This document shows, in pieces, positions 8,152-16,096 of a stretch of 64,000 nt of DNA. Position numbers and translations under genes: made by a program. The notes beneath the pieces were generated by a model, which was not told the DNA's origin, did no database searches, and worked only from the letters and a program-made list of their open reading frames with translations. The stretch's first letter is position 1. Every line of letters starts with the position of its first letter. This DNA comes from Mesorhizobium qingshengii (GTDB taxonomy: Bacteria; Pseudomonadota; Alphaproteobacteria; Rhizobiales; Rhizobiaceae): the NCBI RefSeq assembly GCF_027563465.1, contig NZ_JAPFQA010000002.1, forward strand, positions 372,001 through 436,000, in the 5' to 3' direction.

Positions 8152-9249
8152 ATGAACCAGCATTTCACGGCATCCGTGGACACCACCGATCCAACCCATG
8201 GCCGGCCTGACCCGTCACGGGACGTCGTGCGCCTTCTCGAGCTGAAGCGCCGCTTCGGCGCGACGGCGGCGCTCGACGGCGTCTCGCTGACGGTGCGCAA
8301 GGGCGAGATCCTCGGCATCATCGGCCGCAGCGGCGCCGGCAAATCGACGCTGATCCGCTGCTTGAACGGTCTGGAGCGGCCCGATTCCGGTGAGGTGTTC
8401 ATCGAAGGCCGCGAGATCAGCCGGCTCGGAGAGCGCGACCTGCAGCCGTTGCGGCGGCGGATCGGCATGATCTTCCAGCATTTCAACCTGCTGTCGGCCA
8501 AGACCGTCGAGGACAATGTGGCGCTGCCGCTGAAGATCGAGGGCCGGCCGAAGGCCGAGCGGCTGGCACGTGCGGCCGAACTGCTCGATCTCGTCGGCCT
8601 GTCGGAGAAGGCAAAAGCCTATCCGGCGTCGCTGTCCGGCGGCCAGAAGCAGCGCGTCGGCATCGCCCGCGCGCTTGCCGCACGCCCGGCGCTGCTGCTG
8701 TCGGACGAAGCGACGTCAGCGCTCGATCCGGAGACGACGCGCTCCATCCTTGCCCTGCTCAAGGATATCAACCGGCAGCTTGGCCTGACCATCCTGCTGA
8801 TCACCCATGAGATGGAGGTGATCCGCTCGATCGCCGACCGGGTGGCGGTGATCGACGCCGGGCGCATCGTCGAGGAAGGGCCGGTCTGGTCGGTGTTCGC
8901 CGACCCGCGCTCGGACATCACCCGCAGCCTGCTCGGCGCCATCCGGCCGCAGTTGCCGGCGGAGCTGGCGGCCCGGCTGGCGCCGGCGGCCGGCGCGGAA
9001 ACGATCCTGCGCGTGGACGTGGCCGGCGAGGCCGCGCGCGGCCCGCTGCTCTCGGATCTCGCGGCAATCGTCCCCGGTCCGTTCCGCCTCGTCCATGGCG
9101 GCATCGACCACATCCAGGAGCAGCCCGTCGGCACGCTGTTTCTCTCTGTCCCTGGCAGCGATGCGAGGCATCTCGCCGAAGTGATCACATTCCTGAAGTC
9201 CCGCCAGGCGCGGGTGGAGGTGCTTGGCCATGTCGCCAATCCTGTTTGA
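8152..9249 (+). CDS. metN: Methionine ABC transporter ATP-binding protein
   Basis: A 365-residue ATPase of the MetN family. Walker A GRSGAGKST, Q-loop GMIFQHFNLLSAKTV, signature LSGGQKQR and Walker B LLLSDEATSALDPETT are all intact, and residues about 285-360 form the C-terminal NIL/ACT-like domain that binds methionine and inhibits the transporter. I chose ATG 8152 (MNQHF) because AGGA precedes it by about 12 nt; a longer reading from 8050 would include the hairpin. The end overlaps metI by 20 bp. Together with metI it forms the membrane core of D/L-methionine import. Confidence 0.93.
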   Translation: MNQHFTASVDTTDPTHGRPDPSRDVVRLLELKRRFGATAALDGVSLTVRKGEILGIIGRSGAGKSTLIRCLNGLERPDSGEVFIEGREISRLGERDLQPLRRRIGMIFQHFNLLSAKTVEDNVALPLKIEGRPKAERLARAAELLDLVGLSEKAKAYPASLSGGQKQRVGIARALAARPALLLSDEATSALDPETTRSILALLKDINRQLGLTILLITHEMEVIRSIADRVAVIDAGRIVEEGPVWSVFADPRSDITRSLLGAIRPQLPAELAARLAPAAGAETILRVDVAGEAARGPLLSDLAAIVPGPFRLVHGGIDHIQEQPVGTLFLSVPGSDARHLAEVITFLKSRQARVEVLGHVANPV

Positions 9250-9886
9250 GCTTCTGCTGCGTTCGATCTGGGAAACGGTGCTGATGACGGCCGCGTCCGG
9301 CCTCATCTCGCTGGTTTTCGGCCTGCCGCTCGGGCTGGCGCTGGTCGCCACCGATCGCGGCGGCATCGCCGAAAGCCTGTGGGTCAACCGCGCGCTTGGC
9401 GCCGTCATCAACGGCTTCCGTTCGGTGCCCTTCATCATCCTTTTGGTGGCGCTGATCCCGGTGACGCGGCTGATCGTCGGCACCTCGATCGGCACGTGGG
9501 CGGCCATCGTGCCGCTGTCGATTGCCGCCACGCCCTACTATGCGCGCATCGCCGAAGTGTCGCTGCGCGAGGTCGACCACGGGCTGATCGAGGCGGCGCG
9601 CGCCATGGGCGGCAACCGCTGGACGATCATCCGCGAGGTGCTGGTGCCGGAAGCGCTGCCCGGCATCGTCGCCGGCTTCACGGTGACGCTGGTGACGCTG
9701 ATCGGCGCTTCCGCCATGGCCGGCGCGATCGGCGCCGGCGGGCTCGGCGACCTCGCCATCCGCTACGGCTATCAGCGCTTCGAGACGTCGGTGATGATCG
9801 CCGTGGTCATCGTGCTGATCATCCTGGTGTGCGGCATCCAGTGGGCGGGTGACCGGCTGGTGGCGAGGCTGGACCGGAGAGCGTAA
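9230..9886 (+). CDS. metI: Methionine ABC transporter permease
   Basis: A 218-residue permease, the usual MetI length, with about five membrane segments and the EAA loop EAARAMGGNRWTIIREVLVPEALPG. GGAGG at 9216-9220 lies nine bases before the ATG at 9230, inside the end of metN. A TTG six bases earlier is possible but too close to the ribosome-binding site. The typical C-terminal GAGGLGDLAIRYGYQRF is present. Gene order metQ-metN-metI differs from the common metN-metI-metQ order. Confidence 0.93.
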   Translation: MSPILFELLLRSIWETVLMTAASGLISLVFGLPLGLALVATDRGGIAESLWVNRALGAVINGFRSVPFIILLVALIPVTRLIVGTSIGTWAAIVPLSIAATPYYARIAEVSLREVDHGLIEAARAMGGNRWTIIREVLVPEALPGIVAGFTVTLVTLIGASAMAGAIGAGGLGDLAIRYGYQRFETSVMIAVVIVLIILVCGIQWAGDRLVARLDRRA

Positions 9887-9974
9887 GCCGGCTAACTATG
9901 CTCTCGACCTAAACCACAGGATCGGAGAACCGTGTCGATGCCATGCGCCGAATGGTCCGGTCCGACGCGCGAGA

Positions 9975-11693
9975 TCAGGACGCCAGGCCCGCCGGTGCGA
10001 CCCCGAACAGGTCCTTGGCTTGCTCGGCCGTATAGTAGCCAAGTCTGACATCCCGAGCGACGAGTTCCGGGTCCCGCTCAAGCGGATCGCCATAGCCGCC
10101 ACCGCCCGGGGTGCCGACGCGCACGCGGTCGCCGGCCTTCAGCGCGATGTCCTGCTCCTTGGAGAGATGCGGCGGCACATGTGCCTCGCCGTTGCGGAAG
10201 ACCGTCACGGTGTTGACCGCGCCGTCCTTGCCGCCGAGCGCGCCTTGCGGGCCGAAACGGCCGTGATCCATGACGAAGGAGGCGCGGGCGTCGCCACGCA
10301 GGATTTCGACCTCATAGGCGAGGCCGAACCCGCCGCGATGCTTGCCGGCGCCGCCGGAGCCCTCGCGCAGGGCATAGTGGCGGTAGAGAACCGGAAAGGC
10401 CTGCTCCATGATCTCGACCGGCGGCGATTTGGAAATGCCGATGGTCGAACAGCCATTGGTCAAGCCGTCATGGCCGGCATTGCCGCCATAGCCGCCGCCT
10501 GAGATCTGGTACATGACGTAGTCGCGGCCGCGCGCCGGGTCGTTGCCGCCGAGCGCGAAATTGCCGCTGGAACCGGCGGGAGCCGCCGTCACCTTGTCGG
10601 GCAGCGCCTGCACCATGGCCGCGAACACCGCCTCGGCGATACGCTGCGACACTTCGGCGGCGCAACCCGAAACCGGGCGCGGATATTTGGCGTCGAGGAA
10701 GGTGCCTTCCGGCCGCTTGACATCAAGCGGCTCGAAGGCGCCGGCGCTGATCGGCACATCCGGGAAAATATGGCGCATGGCGAGATAGACCGAAGACAAG
10801 GTCGTCGCCAGCACGCTGTTCATCGGCCCGGCGCAAGGTTTCGACGAGCCGGCGAAATCGAAGGTCAGCGTGTCGCCCTTCTTCTCGACGGCGAGCGCGA
10901 TGGTCAGCGGCTCGTTGACCACTCCGTCGGAATCGACAAACGCTTTCGAACGGTACGTGCCGTCTGGGATGGCCGATATGTTGGCGCGCATCTGCTCGGC
11001 GGCACGCCGGCGCAACTCGGCGATCGCCTCGACAACAGTTTCGTCACCGTAACGATCCAGGATTCCACTGAGCCGATCCTGGCCGATCAGCAGCGCGGCG
11101 GCCTGGGCACGGATGTCGCCGATGCGCTGGTCGGCGACGCGGATGTTGGAGCAAATGATGGCGTAGATCTCGGGATCGAGCACGCCCTTCTTGAACAGTT
11201 TCACCGGTGGCAGCCGCAGGCCTTCCTGCTCGACCGCCGTCGCCGAAGCCGAGAAGCCACCCGGAACCGAGCCGCCAATGTCGGGCCAGTGGCCGGTGTT
11301 GGACAGCCAGCAGAAGATTTTTCCACCCCTGTAGACCGGCATGACGAAGCGCACGTCCATCAGATGGGTGCCGCCGAGATAGGGATCGTTGACGATGTAG
11401 ATGTCGCCAGGCTCCGGTGGCAGGCAGCGGCCATCGGCGATCATCTCGATCACCGTCCTGGTCGAATACTGCATGACGCCGACGAACACCGGCAGGCCCT
11501 GGCTGCCTTGCGCGATCAGCGAGCCATCGACGGCCGAATAGATGCCGTCGGAACGGTCATTGGCTTCGGCGATCACAGGCGAAAAGGCGGCACGCGAAAA
11601 GGTCAGGTCCATCTCATCGCAGACCTGCTGCAGGGCCGCCTGGAGGACCGACAGGGTGATGGCGTCGAGCTTTGCCATGTCAATGTCAGGCAT
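9975..11693 (-). CDS. hyuB: Hydantoinase B/oxoprolinase family protein
   Basis: A 572-residue protein of the HyuB family, the partner of HyuA in ATP-dependent N-methylhydantoinase or 5-oxoprolinase-type ring opening. Family segments visible are FSRAAFSPVIAEANDRSDG near the start, PGDIYIVNDPYLGGTHLMD, and the C-terminal GGGGYGDPLERDPELV. The ATG at 11691-11693 is one base after the hyuA stop and has GAGG upstream, so I prefer it to the TTG at 11708. Probably cytosolic, forming a complex with HyuA. Substrate (hydantoin, 5-oxoproline, acetophenone-like ketone carboxylation or other) cannot be decided. Confidence 0.88.
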   Translation of the reverse strand: MPDIDMAKLDAITLSVLQAALQQVCDEMDLTFSRAAFSPVIAEANDRSDGIYSAVDGSLIAQGSQGLPVFVGVMQYSTRTVIEMIADGRCLPPEPGDIYIVNDPYLGGTHLMDVRFVMPVYRGGKIFCWLSNTGHWPDIGGSVPGGFSASATAVEQEGLRLPPVKLFKKGVLDPEIYAIICSNIRVADQRIGDIRAQAAALLIGQDRLSGILDRYGDETVVEAIAELRRRAAEQMRANISAIPDGTYRSKAFVDSDGVVNEPLTIALAVEKKGDTLTFDFAGSSKPCAGPMNSVLATTLSSVYLAMRHIFPDVPISAGAFEPLDVKRPEGTFLDAKYPRPVSGCAAEVSQRIAEAVFAAMVQALPDKVTAAPAGSSGNFALGGNDPARGRDYVMYQISGGGYGGNAGHDGLTNGCSTIGISKSPPVEIMEQAFPVLYRHYALREGSGGAGKHRGGFGLAYEVEILRGDARASFVMDHGRFGPQGALGGKDGAVNTVTVFRNGEAHVPPHLSKEQDIALKAGDRVRVGTPGGGGYGDPLERDPELVARDVRLGYYTAEQAKDLFGVAPAGLAS

Positions 11694-11694
11694 C

Positions 11695-13779
11695 TCAGAC
11701 CTCGCCAATGTCGATGATGATGTTGCCGTCGGCGTCCGAGCGCGCGCGGTCGCCGGGTTCGAGCACGGTGGTGGCGTCCATCTGTTCGAGGATCGCCGGG
11801 CCTACGATAACCGCGTCGAGCGGCAGCTTTTCGCGTGCGTAGACCGGCGTGTCGTGCCAGCGTCCGGCGTACCAGACCGGCCGGATCTCGCGCCGTGCCT
11901 CGTCGAGCGTTTTTTCGCGCCCGGCCGGGTCGATCAGCCGCGACAGGTCGATCGCTGGCCGCACACCGGTGACCGAGGTGTTGAGGTTGACGAGGTTGGC
12001 GCGGATTTCCGGAAGCTCGACCTTGAAGCGGGCGAAATAGGCTTTCTCGAACAGAAGCTGCAGTTCGTTCCGGGTCACCGACGAGGACGGCAGCGGCACA
12101 TTGATGATGTGCGTCTGGCCGACGAACTGCATGTCGGCGGAGTGGGTGACGCGGATCGTCTCCGGCTTCACCGCTTCCTTGCCGATCAGCTCCTCACCTT
12201 CGTTTCGGTGCCGTTCCAATACAGCGTGAAGCTGGGCTTGATCGAGCACCGCCACTGGCTGGTTGACCGTGTTGACGAAGTCATGGCGCAGGTCGGCGAC
12301 GACGCAGCCGAGCGCGTTGGTGATGCCGGGCCGCGCCGGCACCAGCACCTTCGGCAGGCCGAGTTCGCGCGCCAGGGCGGTGGCATGCAGCGGCCCGGCG
12401 CCACCGAAGGCGAACAGCGCGAAGTCGCGCGGATCATGGCCGCGCGACACCGAGACCATGCGGATGGCGCCGGCCATCTTCATGTTGCCGAGGCGCAGCA
12501 CCGCGCCCGCCGCCTCGACGCCGGACAGGCCGGTCGCCTTGCCGATCCTGTCCTCGAAGATGCCGGTGACGCGCTCTGATGTGACCGGATTCTCGACCGC
12601 CAGCAGCTTCTTCGGCGCCAACCGGCCGAGCACCAGGTTGGCGTCGGTGATGGTCGGCTCCAAGCCGCCGCGCCCGTAGCAGATCGGGCCGGGATTGGCG
12701 CCGGCGCTTTCCGGGCCGATCTGGATCAGGCCGGCCGCGTCGACGCGGGCGATCGAACCGCCGCCGGCTCCCACCGTGTGCACCGCCACCATCGGCACAT
12801 GGATCGGCATCGCATATTCGATCTCGATTTCGTTCGACACCGCCGGCTCGGCGTTGCGGATCAGCGCCACGTCGGTCGAGGTGCCGCCCATGTCATAGGT
12901 GACGAGATTCTCAAAGCCGGCGCGCTTCCCCGTATAGGCGGCGGCGATGACGCCGGAGGCCGGGCCGGACATCACCGTCTTGGCCGATTCACGTGTGACG
13001 AAGCGGGCCGAGATCATGCCGCCATTGCCGTTCATGATCAGGAAGTCGCGGGCATAGCCTTTTGCCCCCAGCTCCTTGCGCAGCCGCTCGACATAACGCT
13101 CGAGGATCGGCTGCACCGAGGCGTTGACCGAGGCGGTGACGCCGCGCTCGAATTCGCGCGCTTCCGACAGCAGCGCATGGCCCGCCGTGATGTAGCCGTT
13201 CGGCCAGAGTTCGGCGGCGATTTCGACAGCGCGCCGCTCATGCGCCGGGTTGGCGTAGGAATGCAGGAAATGGATGACAAGGGACTCGCAGCCGGCCGCG
13301 ATCAGCGTCTTCACCGCCTCGCGCATCTCGGCCTCATCGAGCGGCGTGCGTACGGTCCCGGAGGCTTCGACGCGCTCCACCACTTCGAGCCTGAGATTGC
13401 GCGGAATGATCGGCACGAAGCTGCCGGTCATGCCATAGGCCTGCGGCCGTGTGCGCCGGCCAAGCTCGATCACGTCGCGAAAACCGCGCGTGGTGATCAT
13501 GCCGGTTTTCGCCAGCCGGCGTTCCAGCACCGCGTTGGTGGTGGTGGTCGTGCCATGCACGATGAGGTCGATGCCATCGATCGGAAATCCGGTGGCGCCG
13601 AGCGCCGAAACGACGCCGAACGCCTGGTTGTCGACCGTGGTCGGGGTCTTGGCGATATGCACCCGGCCACCCTCGCGGCCATCGATCAGAAGCAGGTCTG
13701 TGAAGGTTCCGCCGACATCGATGCCGGCAACGACACTGCCCAGGGAATCCGGCGACTGCACCGAAAAATTCTCTTTCAT
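11695..13779 (-). CDS. hyuA: Hydantoinase A/oxoprolinase family protein
   Basis: A 694-residue HyuA-family subunit with an ASKHA-type ATPase fold. The phosphate-1 motif VVAGIDVGGTFTDLLLID is at residues about 16-33, VHGTTTTTNAVLERR at about 73-87, and the adenosine motif TYDMGGTSTDVALIR near 290. Length matches the single-subunit A component (about 690). It starts 1 bp-spaced operon with hyuB. No ribosome-binding site is obvious before the ATG. The upstream region contains a GTATAC palindrome within the AT-rich likely promoter. Confidence 0.9.
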   Translation of the reverse strand: MKENFSVQSPDSLGSVVAGIDVGGTFTDLLLIDGREGGRVHIAKTPTTVDNQAFGVVSALGATGFPIDGIDLIVHGTTTTTNAVLERRLAKTGMITTRGFRDVIELGRRTRPQAYGMTGSFVPIIPRNLRLEVVERVEASGTVRTPLDEAEMREAVKTLIAAGCESLVIHFLHSYANPAHERRAVEIAAELWPNGYITAGHALLSEAREFERGVTASVNASVQPILERYVERLRKELGAKGYARDFLIMNGNGGMISARFVTRESAKTVMSGPASGVIAAAYTGKRAGFENLVTYDMGGTSTDVALIRNAEPAVSNEIEIEYAMPIHVPMVAVHTVGAGGGSIARVDAAGLIQIGPESAGANPGPICYGRGGLEPTITDANLVLGRLAPKKLLAVENPVTSERVTGIFEDRIGKATGLSGVEAAGAVLRLGNMKMAGAIRMVSVSRGHDPRDFALFAFGGAGPLHATALARELGLPKVLVPARPGITNALGCVVADLRHDFVNTVNQPVAVLDQAQLHAVLERHRNEGEELIGKEAVKPETIRVTHSADMQFVGQTHIINVPLPSSSVTRNELQLLFEKAYFARFKVELPEIRANLVNLNTSVTGVRPAIDLSRLIDPAGREKTLDEARREIRPVWYAGRWHDTPVYAREKLPLDAVIVGPAILEQMDATTVLEPGDRARSDADGNIIIDIGEV

Positions 13780-13999
13780 TGTCGAAACCCGAAATGCCCG
13801 GACTACGGATATGGCACAGTTTGGAAAGGTGTTTCGCGGCGGTATCTTGACGCAAATATCGTTTGTATACTAATAAATTCCGGACACAAGAGCTTACGCT
13901 TCGGAGTGTGCGAGCGGCGCGCTGGAACCTGAATGGTTCGGGCGCGCGGGAAAAGGTTTGGTGCCCGCGTCCGCGAATTGGGCCAGAAGGTTGGATTTG
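13780..13999. promoter_or_regulatory. Divergent promoter region hyuA / fpr
   Basis: No gene seen. A short palindrome TTGTATACTAA-like site lies at 13864-13874 in an AT-rich stretch (13855-13890) that probably holds the hyuA promoter; this resembles FCD-type GntR operators but no such regulator gene adjoins. Confidence 0.35.
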
Positions 14000-14827
14000 A
14001 TGAACACCACATCCGCGCTCAACACCGCCGGCGCCCGCCCATTGCAATTCCCGATTCCGGCCAACGTCTATGCCGAAACCGTCGTCTCGGTGAAACACTA
14101 TACCGACCGGCTGTTCTCGTTCCGCATCACCCGTCCGCAATCGCTGCGCTTCCGGTCCGGCGAATTCGTTATGATCGGCCTGCCCAATGCCGAGAAGCCG
14201 GTATACCGGGCCTATTCGGTGGCCAGCCCGTCCTGGGACGACGAGCTGGAATTCTTCTCGATCAAGGTACCGGACGGCCCGCTGACCTCGGAACTGCAGA
14301 AGATCCAGGTTGGCGATACCGTCATCATGCGCCAGAAGTCGACCGGCACGCTGGTGCTGGACGCCCTGACGCCCGCAAAGCGCCTGTTCATGATCTCGAC
14401 CGGCACCGGCATCGCGCCCTTCGCCAGCCTGCTGCGCGACCCCGACACCTATGAGAAGTTCGAGCAGGTCATCCTGACCCACACCTGCCGCGACGTTGCC
14501 GAACTCACCTACGGCCAGGAGCTGGTTGCAGCGCTCGAAAGCGACCCGCTGATCGGCGAACTGACCGGCGGCCGCGTCACCCTCTACAATTCGACGACCC
14601 GCGAGGAGTCGGCATGCATGGGCCGCATCACCGCGCTGATCGGCTCCGGCAAGTTCTACACCGACCTTGGCATCGACAAGCTCAATCCGGAAACCGACCG
14701 CATCATGATCTGCGGCTCGATGCACATGCTCAAGGACGTCAAGGAGCTGGCCGAAAGCCTTGCCTTCGAGGAGGGCTCGCTCAGCCATCCGGCGAGCTTT
14801 GTCGTGGAGCGCGCCTTCGTCGGCTGA
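14000..14827 (+). CDS. fpr: Ferredoxin--NADP(+) reductase
   Basis: A 275-residue flavoprotein that moves electrons between NADPH and ferredoxin or flavodoxin. The FAD-binding motif is KPVYRAYSVASP (RxYS) and the NADP-binding glycine motif is STGTGIAPFASLLRD; the terminal segment SFVVERAFVG is characteristic of the bacterial subclass-I Fpr with C-terminal Ala/Gly tail. The ATG at 14000 has AAGG about nine bases upstream and gives the usual start; a longer reading from 13958 lacks one. Monocistronic, followed by an 8-bp inverted repeat at 14856-14875. Bacterial fpr genes are commonly oxidative-stress or iron related; no SoxR-type box was recognised. Confidence 0.93.
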   Translation: MNTTSALNTAGARPLQFPIPANVYAETVVSVKHYTDRLFSFRITRPQSLRFRSGEFVMIGLPNAEKPVYRAYSVASPSWDDELEFFSIKVPDGPLTSELQKIQVGDTVIMRQKSTGTLVLDALTPAKRLFMISTGTGIAPFASLLRDPDTYEKFEQVILTHTCRDVAELTYGQELVAALESDPLIGELTGGRVTLYNSTTREESACMGRITALIGSGKFYTDLGIDKLNPETDRIMICGSMHMLKDVKELAESLAFEEGSLSHPASFVVERAFVG

Positions 14828-14855
14828 GACCCGGTCGCTTCGTTCCTGGAACAAC

Positions 14856-14875
14856 TTTTGACCATGCGGTCAAAA
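14856..14875. repeat. Perfect inverted repeat downstream of fpr
   Basis: TTTTGACC-ATGC-GGTCAAAA, an 8-bp perfect stem with a four-base loop, lies 29 bp after the fpr stop. The A-run after the stem on the plus strand makes it a poor plus-strand terminator; on the minus strand it would be followed by a weak T-run. It may be an operator for deoC or a transcription end. Confidence 0.4.
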
Positions 14876-14980
14876 ACCAGCTGCTTTGGCGACCTTTTTC
14901 CGCTATTGGTGCCCGAAGGACTCGTGAAGTACAGCTTCGCGGGCTATCCTCGGCATGATCGCTGAACAAAGGGGCAGGAG

Positions 14981-16036
14981 ATGAGCAGCACAATCCGCGA
15001 AGCCGAGCTCGGTGCCAGCGCATCCAAGGTGACGCCGCTGCCGGCGCGCGCCGCCGCCAACACTCCGATGCCGCAGGACCATCGCATTGCGCGCAATCCC
15101 GGCATGAAGCTCGACCTCGGCTTCATGGAATCGATGCGCAACGTCAACCGCTCGGCGCTCGAACGCCGAGTCGCCAGCCTGACCAAGCGGCGCTCGATCA
15201 AGGCCGACAACCAGGCGGCATGGCTGTTGCGCGCCGTCGCCTGCATGGATTTGACGACGCTGAATTCCAACGACACCGAAGAGCGCGTACGCCGGCTCTG
15301 CGCCAAGGCGATCAACCCGTTCCGTCGCGACATCGTCGAGGGCCTCGGCATTGCGGACGAAAAAATCCACCCGGCCGCGGTCTGTGTCTACCATCCCTTC
15401 GTCGCCACCGCCGTCGAGGCCGTGCGCGGCACCGGCATTCATGTGGCGGCTGTTTCAACCGCCTTTCCGCATGGCCTCGCGCCGCTGTCGACCCGCCTGC
15501 AGGAAATCGAGGCCTCGGTGAAGGACGGCGCCGACGAGATCGACGTCGTCATTCCGCGCGGGCTGGTGTTCGGGGCCAAATGGCGGGAGCTCTACAATGA
15601 GATCGTCTCGATGCGCGCTGCCTGCGGCGACGCGCATCTGAAGGTCATTCTCGGCACCGGCGACCTCGCCACGCTGCGCAATGTCATGCTGGCCTCGATG
15701 GTGGCGATGATGGCCGGCGCCGACTTCATCAAGACTTCGACCGGCAAGGAAAGCGTCAACGCGACGCTGCCTGTCGGCCTCGCCATGGTGCGCGCCATCC
15801 GCGCCTATTTCGAGGAGACCGGCTATCTCATCGGCTTCAAGCCGGCCGGCGGAATTTCCACGGCGAAAGCCTCGCTCGACTGGCTGGTGCTGATGAAGGA
15901 GGAACTCGGCCGGCCGTGGCTGGAACCCGACCTGTTCCGCTTCGGCGCGTCGAGCCTGCTGACCGACATCGAGCGTCAGCTCGAGCATCATCTGACCGGT
16001 CACTATTCGGCCAATCATCGCCACGCGATGGCTTGA
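14981..16036 (+). CDS. deoC: Deoxyribose-phosphate aldolase
   Basis: A 351-residue DeoC-type class I aldolase that splits 2-deoxy-D-ribose 5-phosphate into glyceraldehyde 3-phosphate and acetaldehyde. The Schiff-base lysine is in DFIKTSTGKESVNAT, the second active-site lysine in YLIGFKPAGGIS, and DEIDVVIPRG holds the acidic residue. It is longer than E. coli DeoC because of an approximately 60-residue N-terminal extension, a feature of the longer DeoC subfamily. GGGGCAGGAG precedes the ATG. The aldehyde dehydrogenase gene follows after 60 bp, suggesting that acetaldehyde or the deoxyribose-derived aldehyde is oxidised next. Confidence 0.93.
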   Translation: MSSTIREAELGASASKVTPLPARAAANTPMPQDHRIARNPGMKLDLGFMESMRNVNRSALERRVASLTKRRSIKADNQAAWLLRAVACMDLTTLNSNDTEERVRRLCAKAINPFRRDIVEGLGIADEKIHPAAVCVYHPFVATAVEAVRGTGIHVAAVSTAFPHGLAPLSTRLQEIEASVKDGADEIDVVIPRGLVFGAKWRELYNEIVSMRAACGDAHLKVILGTGDLATLRNVMLASMVAMMAGADFIKTSTGKESVNATLPVGLAMVRAIRAYFEETGYLIGFKPAGGISTAKASLDWLVLMKEELGRPWLEPDLFRFGASSLLTDIERQLEHHLTGHYSANHRHAMA

Positions 16037-16040
16037 GCAA

Positions 16041-16085
16041 CCCCACCCCGATCGGCTTTGCCGATCGACCCTCCCTTGGGAGGGT
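16041..16085. repeat. RIME-like half element with two perfect hairpins
   Basis: CGATCGGC-TTT-GCCGATCG (16049-16067) is directly followed by ACCCTCCC-TT-GGGAGGGT (16068-16085), preceded by CCCCACCC. The layout matches the left half of the larger element at 22685-22854. It lies between deoC and the aldehyde dehydrogenase gene, within the presumed transcript. Confidence 0.65.
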
Positions 16086-16096
16086 GAAGGAGGCAC

